Shown here piece after piece: positions 17,688 through 26,309 of a stretch of DNA of 64,000 nt. The DNA is from CAYQEC01 sp964416425 (GTDB taxonomy: Bacteria > Actinomycetota > Acidimicrobiia > Spongiisociales > UBA5794). The stretch's first letter is position 1. Every line of letters begins with the position of its first letter. The notes under the pieces are model-generated. The model ran no database searches and was not told the DNA's origin. It saw nothing but the letters and a program-made list of their open reading frames with translations. The stretch covers positions 62,001-126,000 of the forward strand of contig CAYQEC010000002.1 of assembly GCA_964416425.1 (NCBI GenBank). The letters run 5' to 3'. A program made the position numbers and the translations under genes.

Positions 17688-20411
17688 TCAGTCGGCGACG
17701 GCGGGCAGATCCTTGAACTCGGGCAGCCAGCGCTCGTCCGGCTCCTTGACTCGGAGCCGGGCGTCGACGAGACGGACGCCCCGTCCCGGATCCAGCACCT
17801 TGACCGGGTTGAGGTCCATCTCGACCAGCTCGGGGAGGGCGTCGATCATCGCCGACACCCGCAGCAGGGTCTCCTCGACGGCCGGGATGTCGGCCGCGGG
17901 AAGGCCGCGGTATCCCTCGAGCAGGCGGAACGAGCGGGTCTCCCGCATCATCTCCGAGGCGTCCCGGTCGGTGAGTGGATGGATCCGGAAGGCCACGTCC
18001 TGCAGCAGCTCGACGGTGACACCACCGCCGCCGTAAACGATGAGGGCTCCGAACAGCGGATCCTCCGTCATCCCGATGAGGACCTCCTGGTCGCCGGGCA
18101 CCATCTCCTGGATGAGGGCGCCTTCCGGTTCGTCGACGACGCCGGTCACCTGGTCGTAGGCCTCGGCGGCCTTCTCGGCTCCCTCGATGCCGAGCAGCAC
18201 GCCTCCGACATCGGTCTTGTGGAGGGCGCTGGGGGCGACCAGCTTGACCGCCACCGGCCCGCCCACGGCCTCGGCCGCCTCGGCGGCAGCTTCCCGGCTC
18301 GTGACGAAGTGCGTCTGTGGCAGCGAGAAGCTAAAGGCGCCGAGTACGTCGGTCACCTCGCTCGGGGTGAGCCAGCCGCCGTCAGAACCCATACGCTCGA
18401 GTGCTGCCCGGACCACCTGCTGCGCCTCGTCGGGAGTGATGTCCTCGAACTCGGGGATCTCTCCCTCGGGCCGTTGCAGCCACTCGCCGTAGACGACGGC
18501 CCGGCCCAACGCCTGGGCGGCGGTCTCGGGGAACTCGAAGGACGGAACCAACACGGTGCCCTCCAGTCTGACACGGGGGCGGGGGTCGGGCTCCATGAGC
18601 ACCGCCAGGATCGTCTTGTCGCTCTCGGTCTCGTTGGCGGCCTCGTCGATCATCGCGCTGATGGCATCGATGGCCCCCGGCGAGGTCGGGATGTAGATGA
18701 CGCACACCGCGTCGACCTCGTCGGAGTCGAGCAGGGTGTCGATGGCGGCCCGGTATTCGGCCGGCCCGGCGGCGGCGATGAGGTCGACCGGGTTGCCGGT
18801 GGCGGCCTCCGCCGGGAGGTGGGAGCGCAGCTTCGTCTGGATCGTCTCCGACAGCTCGGGCAGCTTGAGCCCGGTCGCCTCCATGGCGTCGGCGGCCAGG
18901 ATCGCCGGGCCCCCGGAGTTGGTGATGACCCCGACCCGCCGTCCCTTGGGGACCGGCTGGCTGGCGAGCAGCTGGGTCACCGCGAACAGCTCCTCCAGGG
19001 TGTTGGTGCGGATCACCCCGGTCTGGCGGAACAGCGCCTCCACCGCCGAGTCGGTGCTGGCGAGGGCCCCTGTGTGGCTGCTGGCGGCACGGGAACCGGC
19101 GGTGCTCCGGCCCGACTTGACCGCCACGATCGGCTTCTTCTTGGCGATGTGCCGTGCGAGCCGGGCGAAGCGGCGAGGATTGCCGAACGACTCGAGGTAG
19201 AAGGCGATGACGTCGGTGGCGGGATCGTCCTCCCAGGCCAGCAGCAGGTCGTTGCCGCTGATGTCCGCCTTGTTGCCGACCGACACGAACGACGAGATGC
19301 CGATGTTGTTGCGGGCGGCGTAGTTGAGGATGGCGATGCCGAGCGCCCCCGACTGGCTGGAGAAGGCGACGTTGCCGTGAGACGGCACCAGCGGGGCGAA
19401 CGTGCCGTTGAGCCGGACCGCCTTGTCGGTGTTGAGCACCCCCATGCAGTTGGGGCCCACCATCCGCATCCCGGCCTCGCGCACCATGTCGAGGAGCTCT
19501 GCTTCCAGCTTGGTGCCCTCGCCGCCGATCTCGGAGAACCCGGCCGAGATCACCACCAGGCCCCGTACCTTCTTCTTGGCGCATTCCTCGACCGCGTTCA
19601 GCACGTAGCGGGACGGCACGACGATGTAGGCGAGGTCGATCGTGTCGGGGATGTCGAGCACGGAGGCGAACGCCCGCACCGAGTGCACCGAGTCGGCGCT
19701 CGGGTTCACCGGGTAGAGCGACCCGCCGAAGTTGCCGCTGATCAGGTTGTGGAAGAGGCGTCCCCCGATCGAGGCGGGGTTGCGGCTGGCGCCGATCACG
19801 GCGATCGACTTCGGGTACAGGATCGGCAGGATCGACGCCGCCACCGCCCGCCGTTCGTGGGCCAGCTCGGCCTGCCGGGCGTCGTCGGAGTACTCGATCG
19901 GGAACCGCACCGAGTAGACACCCTCGTCCAGGGTTCGCTCCAACGAGTACCCGGAGTTGCGGAATAGCCGCATCATCTGGGCGTTCTCGGCGAGCACCAT
20001 GGCGTTGAACGATGCGATGCCGTTGCGGCGGGCGTGCAGCGTCAGCAACTGGAGCAGCTCGGACCCGATGCCTCGGTTCTGGTGGTCGTCGACGACGGCG
20101 AAGGCCACCTCGGCGGAATCCGGCTTCTCCTTGTCCCGGTCGTAGCGGCCGATGCCGACGATCTCGTCGTCCTCGATCACGACCAGCGCCATCCGATCGA
20201 GGTAGTCCACCTTCGTGAAGTACTCGGCCTCCTCGTAGGTCAGGTCGGGCTTGACCTTGAAGAAGCGGAGGTAGACGGATCGCTCGCCGAGCCGCCGGAA
20301 GGCCCGGCGAAGCCGGCGGGAATCGTCCGGTTTGACCGGCCTGAAGTGGGCCACCGTGCCGTCGCGCAGAACAATGTCCAGTTCATATTCCGAGGGGTAT
20401 TCGCCCATCAT
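17688..20411 (-). CDS. GNAT acetyltransferase fused to ADP-forming acyl-CoA ligase
   Basis: A 907-residue protein. Residues 1-170 form a GNAT domain with the acetyl-CoA loop QNRGIGSELL (111-120). Residues 200-330 are a CoA-binding Rossmann domain (IAVIGASRNPASIG), about 340-640 a succinyl-CoA-ligase-like flavodoxin part, and about 660-885 an ATP-grasp domain. Family relatives include the lysine acetyltransferase Pat, which tunes acetyl-CoA synthetase by acetylation, and true ADP-forming acetate-CoA ligases. The segment SRAASSHTGALAS has H446 where active ADP-forming ligases carry the phosphohistidine, so the ligase half may be catalytic here. Two start ATGs (20411, 20408) follow CAGGAG; either is possible. 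Confidence 0.88.
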   Translation of the reverse strand: MMGEYPSEYELDIVLRDGTVAHFRPVKPDDSRRLRRAFRRLGERSVYLRFFKVKPDLTYEEAEYFTKVDYLDRMALVVIEDDEIVGIGRYDRDKEKPDSAEVAFAVVDDHQNRGIGSELLQLLTLHARRNGIASFNAMVLAENAQMMRLFRNSGYSLERTLDEGVYSVRFPIEYSDDARQAELAHERRAVAASILPILYPKSIAVIGASRNPASIGGRLFHNLISGNFGGSLYPVNPSADSVHSVRAFASVLDIPDTIDLAYIVVPSRYVLNAVEECAKKKVRGLVVISAGFSEIGGEGTKLEAELLDMVREAGMRMVGPNCMGVLNTDKAVRLNGTFAPLVPSHGNVAFSSQSGALGIAILNYAARNNIGISSFVSVGNKADISGNDLLLAWEDDPATDVIAFYLESFGNPRRFARLARHIAKKKPIVAVKSGRSTAGSRAASSHTGALASTDSAVEALFRQTGVIRTNTLEELFAVTQLLASQPVPKGRRVGVITNSGGPAILAADAMEATGLKLPELSETIQTKLRSHLPAEAATGNPVDLIAAAGPAEYRAAIDTLLDSDEVDAVCVIYIPTSPGAIDAISAMIDEAANETESDKTILAVLMEPDPRPRVRLEGTVLVPSFEFPETAAQALGRAVVYGEWLQRPEGEIPEFEDITPDEAQQVVRAALERMGSDGGWLTPSEVTDVLGAFSFSLPQTHFVTSREAAAEAAEAVGGPVAVKLVAPSALHKTDVGGVLLGIEGAEKAAEAYDQVTGVVDEPEGALIQEMVPGDQEVLIGMTEDPLFGALIVYGGGGVTVELLQDVAFRIHPLTDRDASEMMRETRSFRLLEGYRGLPAADIPAVEETLLRVSAMIDALPELVEMDLNPVKVLDPGRGVRLVDARLRVKEPDERWLPEFKDLPAVAD

Positions 20412-20522
20412 GTCTCCTGGCTTTCTGGGTGACCCAATTCTGGCACGATCGGTGCCGCCCCAATGAATCGGCCCGACCGCCGGCGGGTGCCGTTTGCGGT
20501 GGTCGCCGCCCGGGCGAGGCCG

Positions 20523-21377
20523 TCAGGGGATCTGGTCGATCAGCCGGGCGTAGTCGTCGAGGAGCGGGAGCACTGTTTCGGCGGGCTCCGGGGGCAGGCT
20601 GAGCACCGCCCGTTGCACTCCGGCGTTCGCCAGCTCGGTCAACCCCGCCGGGTTGGCCGGGGCGGAGTACACCCCGATCTCGATCTCGGCCGGATCCCTT
20701 CCCGCCGCCTCGGCGGCAGCCCGGAGCGCCACAATTCGCTCTACGACCGGGTGGCGGCCCGCCAGCGGCATCCAGCCGTCGCAGAACTCGACGATGTGGG
20801 CGAGCGTCTTCGGTCCGGCGTCGCCTCCCAGGATGATCGGTGGATGGGGGTGCTGCACCGGCTTGGGCCAGGCCCAGCTCGGCTCGAGGTGCACGAACTC
20901 GCCTTCGAAGGAGGCCACGTCCTCGGTCCACAGCGCCTGCATCGCCAGGATCTTCTCTCGCAGGATCCGGCGCCGGTCCTGGTACGCGATCCCGTGCTGG
21001 GCCATCTCCTCCTTGTTCCAGCCGTAGCCGATCCCGAAGAGGACCCGGCCGCCGCTCAGGGTGTCGAGCGAGGCGACCTCCTTGGCGAGCCAGATCGGGT
21101 CCCGCTGGGCGACGAGGCAGACCCCGGTGGCGAGCAAGATGTGGGAGGTGACGGAGGCGGCGGCGGCGAGCGCCACGAACTGGTCAATGGTGCGCCAGTA
21201 CATCTCCGGTAGCGGGCCGGCCCCTGCGACCCCGCCCCGGGGGGTCGTCCGGCTCGTCGGGATGTGGCTGTGCTCGGGCAGCCACAGCGATTCGAAGCCG
21301 CGGTCCTCGGCCTCCCGGGCGAGCCGGACCGGGGAGATCGCCTTGTCGGTGGGGAACATCGTGACGCCGAGCTTCAT
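20523..21377 (-). CDS. LLM-class F420-dependent oxidoreductase
   Basis: A 284-residue TIM-barrel protein of the luciferase-like (LLM) superfamily. It begins MKLGVTMFPTDKAISP and has the family segments GFESLWLPEHSHIP, LATGVCLVAQRDPIWLAKEVASLD, GRVLFGIGYGWNKEEMAQHG and PPIILGGDAGPKTL. Members of this subgroup use reduced F420 (or FMN) to oxidise or reduce alcohols, ketones or xenobiotics; the substrate is unknown. The ATG is preceded by AAGGAG, and a TAGGCT hexamer about 26 bases upstream could be the -10. A second LLM gene lies at 39507. Confidence 0.87.
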   Translation of the reverse strand: MKLGVTMFPTDKAISPVRLAREAEDRGFESLWLPEHSHIPTSRTTPRGGVAGAGPLPEMYWRTIDQFVALAAAASVTSHILLATGVCLVAQRDPIWLAKEVASLDTLSGGRVLFGIGYGWNKEEMAQHGIAYQDRRRILREKILAMQALWTEDVASFEGEFVHLEPSWAWPKPVQHPHPPIILGGDAGPKTLAHIVEFCDGWMPLAGRHPVVERIVALRAAAEAAGRDPAEIEIGVYSAPANPAGLTELANAGVQRAVLSLPPEPAETVLPLLDDYARLIDQIP

Positions 21378-21416
21378 CTCGCTCCTTGCTGGGGTCTCGA
21401 GCCTATCGGTCGGTGG

Positions 21417-22196
21417 TCAGTCGACGGTCCGTTGCAGCGGCCGCAGCCGATGATCGGGCGTGAAGAGGTTGCGCATCACGCCGAGAGCGACGACGACGGC
21501 CGTGGTGGAGACCGCGCCGAGGATCAGGTACATGATGGCGGCCTGTACCAGGACGGCGTCGACCGGATTGACGCCGCCCAAGATGAGGCCGGTCATCGCT
21601 CCGGGCAGGAACACCAGCCCGACGGCCTTGGTGGACTCGATCTGCGGGGTGAGGGCGGTGCGCATCGCGGCCCGCAGGTAGGGGCGGGCCGCCTCCCGGG
21701 ACGACTGGCCGAGGGCGAGCCGGGCTTCGACCTCGCGGCGTTTGTCGGCCAGCTCGTCGGTGACTCGGCGGGCGGCCAGCACGGTGCCGCTGAGGGAGTT
21801 GCCGATCATCATCCCGGCGAGGGGCACGATGGCGCGGGCCTCGGCGGGGAAGATGCCGAGGCCGAAGATGGTGCCCAGGGTGGCGGCGGAGGCGAGGACC
21901 AGGGCGGTGAGGGCGACACCGAACAGCCCCGGCACCTCGGGGGCGCGCTGCCGCACCGTCCAGGCTGCGAAGACCACCATCCCGACCACCCACAGCCACG
22001 AGTAGGCGAGGCTGCGGGCGGGCTCCAGCAGCCACGCCAGCACGAAGCCCATCACGATCAGCTGGACGAATGCCCGCACCGTCGCCCACACCAGCCGCTT
22101 CTCGAGGCGGAGCTGCTGGCCGAGCGAGATGAGCAGGGCGACGGCGACGAGCAGCAACGACGTCGCCAGGCCGAGCGGGGAGACGTCGCCGCTCAC
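21417..22196 (-). CDS. fetB: FetB-type (UPF0014) ABC permease
   Basis: A 259-residue integral membrane protein with about seven helices. IVPLAGMMIGNSLSGTVLAARR and GLVFLPGAMTGLILGGVNPVDAV are the UPF0014/FetB signatures. In E. coli FetAB is associated with iron export and resistance to oxidative stress; here that role is inferred by homology. Its GTG start overlaps the stop of the ATPase gene by four bases (GTGA), so the two subunits are translationally coupled. Confidence 0.88.
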   Translation of the reverse strand: MSGDVSPLGLATSLLLVAVALLISLGQQLRLEKRLVWATVRAFVQLIVMGFVLAWLLEPARSLAYSWLWVVGMVVFAAWTVRQRAPEVPGLFGVALTALVLASAATLGTIFGLGIFPAEARAIVPLAGMMIGNSLSGTVLAARRVTDELADKRREVEARLALGQSSREAARPYLRAAMRTALTPQIESTKAVGLVFLPGAMTGLILGGVNPVDAVLVQAAIMYLILGAVSTTAVVVALGVMRNLFTPDHRLRPLQRTVD

Positions 22197-22888
22197 GAGG
22201 GGTCACCGCCGAGGCGGGCGAGCGCAGTCGGAGCGTCCGGGTCGTCCGGCCCCCCGGCGAAGACGAGGCGGCCGCCGTCGAGCACCAGCAGGTGATCGGC
22301 GAGGCGTCGCATCTGTGCCACGTCGTGGGTGACCCAGAGCATGGGCACTCCCTCCTCGCTCAGTCTGCGGGCGAGGCGTTCGAGCGTGCCCACCGCCCCC
22401 GGGTCGAGCGACGAGGTCGGCTCGTCCATCAGGAGCACCTCGGGACCGGTGACCAGGGTTCGGGCCAGGCAGACCCGCTGCCCCTCGCCCCCGGAGAGGT
22501 CATCCCCGATGCGATCCAGGAATCCGGCATCGAGCTCGACCCGTTCCAGTATCTCCTGCAGGGCGGGTTCGGCCGCCGCCGGATCGGCGACGTGGAGGTT
22601 GTCGCGCACCGTGCCGGCGAAGAGGGCGGGGCGTTGGAACACCATTCCCACCCGGCGCCGCAGCGATAGCGGGTCGACGCCGGTCAGGTCGGTGCCGCGG
22701 AACCGGACCACGCCCCGATCGGGCACGTCGAGGCGGTTGCAGAGGCGCAGCAGCGTCGACTTCCCGGCCCCGGAGCGTCCCGCGATCACGGTCAGGCCGC
22801 CGTCGGGCACGGCACCGGTGACGTCCTGCAGGATCACCGTTCCCTGCTTGGCGAGCCGGACCCCGTGGAAGTCGAAGAGCGCGGTCAC
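22193..22888 (-). CDS. fetA: FetA-type ABC ATPase
   Basis: A 231-residue ATPase partner of the UPF0014 permease. Walker A is AGRSGAGKST, the Q-loop is MVFQRPALFAG, the signature is LSGGEGQRVCLART, Walker B is VLLMDEPTSSLD and the H-loop is WVTHDVAQM. The frame extends upstream to 22987, but GTG 22888 begins directly before the first strand (TALFDFHGVRL) and lies 6 bases after a TACCGT -10-like element, pointing to a leaderless start. The upstream gene on this strand is aceE, whose stop is 43 bases away. Confidence 0.87.
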   Translation of the reverse strand: MTALFDFHGVRLAKQGTVILQDVTGAVPDGGLTVIAGRSGAGKSTLLRLCNRLDVPDRGVVRFRGTDLTGVDPLSLRRRVGMVFQRPALFAGTVRDNLHVADPAAAEPALQEILERVELDAGFLDRIGDDLSGGEGQRVCLARTLVTGPEVLLMDEPTSSLDPGAVGTLERLARRLSEEGVPMLWVTHDVAQMRRLADHLLVLDGGRLVFAGGPDDPDAPTALARLGGDPS

Positions 22889-22894
22889 GGCCCG

Positions 22895-22900
22895 ACGGTA
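22895..22900 (-). promoter_or_regulatory. -10-like element for fetA
   Basis: TACCGT on the minus strand, 6 bases before GTG 22888, with no ribosome binding site between. It suggests that fetAB has its own leaderless transcript rather than depending only on aceE. Confidence 0.45.
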
Positions 22901-22931
22901 GCGATTCCCGCCTGATTCCGAAGGGTCTCGC

Positions 22932-25622
22932 TCAGATGGCCCAGGGGTCGGTGGCGTCGGCGTTGATCTCGTAGCGCTTGATGGCATCGAGGACCACGGC
23001 CGGCTCCACCGCGCCGTCGGCGGCGAGGGCCGCCAGGGTGGCGGCCACCACGTGCCCGGTGTCGATCTCGAAGAACCGGCGGAGGGCTTCCCGGGTGTCG
23101 GAGCGGCCGAAGCCGTCGGTGCCGAGCGGCAGGAAGTGGCCCGGGATCCACCGCCCGACCTGGTCGGCCACCGCCCGCATGTAGTCGCTCACCGCCACTA
23201 CCGGTCCTCCGACGCCGGAGAGCGCTTCGGTGACGTACGGCACCCGCGGCTCCTCGTCGGGATGGAGGCGGTTCCAGCGCTCGGCCGACATGGCGTCTTC
23301 CCGCAGCAGCTTGTACGACGTGGCGCTCCACAGCTCTGCCGCCACTCCGTAGTGCTCGGCGAGATCCGACTGGGCGTCGCGTGCCGCCCGGTGGGCGGTT
23401 CCCGAGAACAGGATGGCCGCCCGGGGGATTCCGGAGCCGGGTGCCTCGGCCCAACGGTAGAGGCCGCGGATGATGCCCTCCTCGGCGCCGTCGGGCTTGG
23501 GCGGCTGCCGGTAGTTCTCGTTGTAGAGCGTCAGGTAGTAGAAGGCGTCCTCTCCGTCGACGTACATGCGGTGCAGGCCGTCACGGATGATGGTGCTCAT
23601 CTCGTACGCGAAGGCAGGGTCGTAGGCCCGGCAGGGTGGCACCGTGGACGCCAGCAGCAGGCTGTGCCCGTCCTGGTGCTGGAGGCCCTCGCCGAGCAGC
23701 GTGGTGCGGCCTGCCGTGCCACCGAGCAGGAACCCGCGGGCCCGGGCGTCGGCTGCAGCCCAGATGAGATCACCCACCCGCTGGAACCCGAACATCGAGT
23801 AGAACGTGAAGAACGGGACCATCGGCACCCCGCGGGAGGCGTAGGAGGTCGCCGCCGCCACCCAGCTCGCCATCGAGCCCGCCTCGGTGATGCCCTCCTC
23901 GAGGATCTGGCCGTCGCGGGCCTCCACGTACGAGAGCAGCAGGTCGTGGTCGACCGGCTCGTAGAGCTGGCCCTCGGAGGCGTAGATCTTCAGCTCCTTG
24001 AAGAGGGCGTCCATCCCGAAGGTGCGTCCTTCGTCGGGGATGATCGGCACCACCCGGTTCCCCATCTTCTCGTCACGGGCGAGGCTGCGCAGCAGCCGGG
24101 TGAACGCCCCGGTGGTGGAGAACTCCGCCTTGCCGGAGCCGGCGTCGAACTCGGAGAACACCGCGTCGTCGGGCATCTGCAAGGGGCGGCGGATCTCGAT
24201 CCGCCGCTTCGGAATCCGCCCGCCCAGCGCTTTGCGCCGCTGCGTCAGGTACTGGCACTCAGGGGCGCCGATCGGGGGGCGAAAGTAGGGGGGCTCGGCG
24301 TCGCCGGCGAGCGCCTCCGCGGGGATCTCGTCCTCTAGGTGGAGCCGCGCCCGCAACGTCAGAAGCTGCTGGTTCGTCAGCTTCTTGATCTGGTGGGTGG
24401 CGTTACGCCCTTCGACGTCGGGGCCGAGGGTCCATCCCTTGATCGTCTTGGCGAGGATGACAGTGGGGGCGCCCTTGCGCTCGGTGGCGGCCTTGTAGGC
24501 GGCGTACACCTTCTTGTAGTCGAGGCCGCCGCGCCGCAGCTGCCAGATCTCCTCGTCGCTCATGTCCTCGACCATCTTACGGAGCCGCGGATCGGGACCG
24601 AAGAAGTGCTCGCGCACGTAGGCGCCGTCCTCGGCCTTGTAGCGCTGGTACTCCCCGTCGACGGTGGAGTTCATCTTGTTGACGAGTACCCCGTCCACGT
24701 CGGCGGCCAGCAACGGATCCCAGTTGGAGCCCCAGATGACCTTGATCACGTTCCATCCGGCGCCGCGGAAGATGGCCTCCAGCTCCTGAATGATCTTCCC
24801 GTTGCCCCGCACCGGGCCGTCGAGGCGTTGCAGGTTGCAGTTGACGACCCAGGTGAGGTTGTCGAGCTTCTCCCGGCCCGCCAGCGAGATCGAGCCGAGG
24901 GTCTCGGGCTCGTCGGTCTCGCCGTCGCCGAGGAAGCACCACACCCGCGACTCCGACGTCTCGTCGATGCGACGGTTGTGGAGGTACTTGTTGAAGCGGG
25001 CCTGGTAGATCGAGTTGATCGGGCCGAGACCCATCGAGACGGTCGGATACTCCCAGAAGTCGGGCATGAGCCGGGGATGGGGGTAGGAGGAGAGGCCGCC
25101 GCCGATCTCCCGCCGGAACCGGTCGAGGTCTTCCTCGTCGAAGCGGTGCTCCAGGTAGGCCCGGGCGTAGATGCCGGGGGCGGCGTGGCCCTGGAAGTAG
25201 ACGTGGTCGGCGGCCGAGCCGTCCCCCTTGCCCCGGAAGAAGTGGTTGAAACCGACCTCGTACAGGATCGCCGAGGACGCGAACGTCGAGAGGTGGCCGC
25301 CGATCCCGTCGGCCTCGTGGTTGGCCTTGATCACCATCACGGCGGCGTTCCAGCGCACGAAGCGACGGATCCGCCGCTCCAGGTACTCGTCGCCGGGGAA
25401 CCAGGCCTGCTGCTCGGCCGGGATCGTGTTGATGTAGGGGGTGCTCACGGAGGCGGGCACCCCGACGTTCTGGGCGCCGGCCCGCTCGATGAGCTTCGCC
25501 ATCAGGAACCGGGCCCGCCCCGGGCCCTCGGCGTTGATGACGGTGTCCAGGGAGTCGAGCCACTCTTGAGTCTCGGATGGGTCGGTGTCCGGGAGCTGGT
25601 GGGTGAATCCGTCGATGATCAT
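22932..25622 (-). CDS. aceE: pyruvate dehydrogenase E1 component, homodimeric type
   Basis: An 896-residue enzyme matching the single-chain E1 of the pyruvate dehydrogenase complex. The thiamine diphosphate site is GDGETDEPET followed about 30 residues later by NCNLQRLDGPVRGNGK. GHAAPGIYARAYLEH, EGITEAGSMASWVAAATSY and LGTDGFGRSDTR (C-terminal domain) are AceE signatures. It decarboxylates pyruvate and reductively acetylates the lipoyl E2; no E2 or E3 gene is in the window. The ATG lies 10 bases after GGAG. It is divergent from an Fe-S type Rrf2 regulator across 110 bases, which is a plausible regulatory pairing. Confidence 0.95.
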   Translation of the reverse strand: MIIDGFTHQLPDTDPSETQEWLDSLDTVINAEGPGRARFLMAKLIERAGAQNVGVPASVSTPYINTIPAEQQAWFPGDEYLERRIRRFVRWNAAVMVIKANHEADGIGGHLSTFASSAILYEVGFNHFFRGKGDGSAADHVYFQGHAAPGIYARAYLEHRFDEEDLDRFRREIGGGLSSYPHPRLMPDFWEYPTVSMGLGPINSIYQARFNKYLHNRRIDETSESRVWCFLGDGETDEPETLGSISLAGREKLDNLTWVVNCNLQRLDGPVRGNGKIIQELEAIFRGAGWNVIKVIWGSNWDPLLAADVDGVLVNKMNSTVDGEYQRYKAEDGAYVREHFFGPDPRLRKMVEDMSDEEIWQLRRGGLDYKKVYAAYKAATERKGAPTVILAKTIKGWTLGPDVEGRNATHQIKKLTNQQLLTLRARLHLEDEIPAEALAGDAEPPYFRPPIGAPECQYLTQRRKALGGRIPKRRIEIRRPLQMPDDAVFSEFDAGSGKAEFSTTGAFTRLLRSLARDEKMGNRVVPIIPDEGRTFGMDALFKELKIYASEGQLYEPVDHDLLLSYVEARDGQILEEGITEAGSMASWVAAATSYASRGVPMVPFFTFYSMFGFQRVGDLIWAAADARARGFLLGGTAGRTTLLGEGLQHQDGHSLLLASTVPPCRAYDPAFAYEMSTIIRDGLHRMYVDGEDAFYYLTLYNENYRQPPKPDGAEEGIIRGLYRWAEAPGSGIPRAAILFSGTAHRAARDAQSDLAEHYGVAAELWSATSYKLLREDAMSAERWNRLHPDEEPRVPYVTEALSGVGGPVVAVSDYMRAVADQVGRWIPGHFLPLGTDGFGRSDTREALRRFFEIDTGHVVAATLAALAADGAVEPAVVLDAIKRYEINADATDPWAI

Positions 25623-25717
25623 GTGGTGTGTTCTCCGGTGCAGTCGATACCCGCGAGCCTACCGACAGGAGCAGGCCTGGGCGACGCCGAGATGTCGGCG
25701 AAGGCCCGCCCGAGCGG

Positions 25718-25723
25718 TAGATT
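25718..25723 (+). promoter_or_regulatory. -10-like element for the Rrf2 gene
   Basis: TAGATT lies 9 bases before ATG 25733; no Shine-Dalgarno sequence is present. This places the regulator's transcription start at or near its start codon, inside the 110-base gap shared with aceE. Confidence 0.45.
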
Positions 25724-25732
25724 GGGTGGGCT

Positions 25733-26167
25733 ATGCGGCTTGAACTCACCAAAAAGACCGATCTGGCGCTTCGAGCGTTGGGTCATCTCGCCGAGGATGG
25801 GGCGCGGCGTTCGGGAGCGGCGCTCGCCGAGGAGATCGGCGCCACCCGCCAGTTCCTGCCTCAGGTCATGGCACCGCTGGTGCAGGCAGGCTGGGTCGAT
25901 TCGATTCCGGGACCCGGTGGCGGTTACCACCTGATGCAGTCCCTGGAGGAGATGTCGGTGCTCGACATCATCGAGGCGATCGAGGGCGAGACCGACCACG
26001 GCCGGTGCGTGCTGACCGGGGTCAAGTGCCCTCCGGAGCACGTCTGCGTGCTCCACTCCGCCTGGAAACGGGCCCGCGCCGCGCTACTCGACGAGTTGGC
26101 GGCGACGTCGGTTGCCGCCGCCCTGGAGGAAGCCGACGAGGTGTCTCGCCTCATCGCCGAGCACTGA
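25733..26167 (+). CDS. Rrf2-family transcriptional regulator with Fe-S-type cysteines
   Basis: A 144-residue Rrf2 protein: winged helix (about 1-70, with RQFLPQVMAPLVQAGWV as recognition region and the GPGGGYHL wing), a dimerisation helix, and three cysteines C92, C99 and C105 (CX6CX5C), the arrangement that holds an iron-sulfur cluster in IscR and NsrR. It should therefore sense iron-sulfur status, nitric oxide or redox state. It is divergent from aceE, so control of pyruvate dehydrogenase is a reasonable guess. No isc/suf gene is nearby. The upstream TAGATT supports a leaderless mRNA. Confidence 0.9.
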   Translation: MRLELTKKTDLALRALGHLAEDGARRSGAALAEEIGATRQFLPQVMAPLVQAGWVDSIPGPGGGYHLMQSLEEMSVLDIIEAIEGETDHGRCVLTGVKCPPEHVCVLHSAWKRARAALLDELAATSVAAALEEADEVSRLIAEH

Positions 26168-26309
26168 GCCGGCCCGCTACGCGGGACCCGGGGAATGCGA
26201 ACGCCCGCCCGTGCGCTGTGAGGGGGGTGCAGGTGCGCCGCGACCGGGTGGCGCCCGGCGCCGGGAGCGCCACCGGGCCCCCCGACCCCAGCGAGAAGGG
26301 TGGGAACGC

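Noticed and set aside
17979..19967. 662-codon open frame antisense to the GNAT/acyl-CoA ligase gene
   Set aside because: It mirrors the third-position G+C bias of the real gene, has low-complexity composition and no family motifs.
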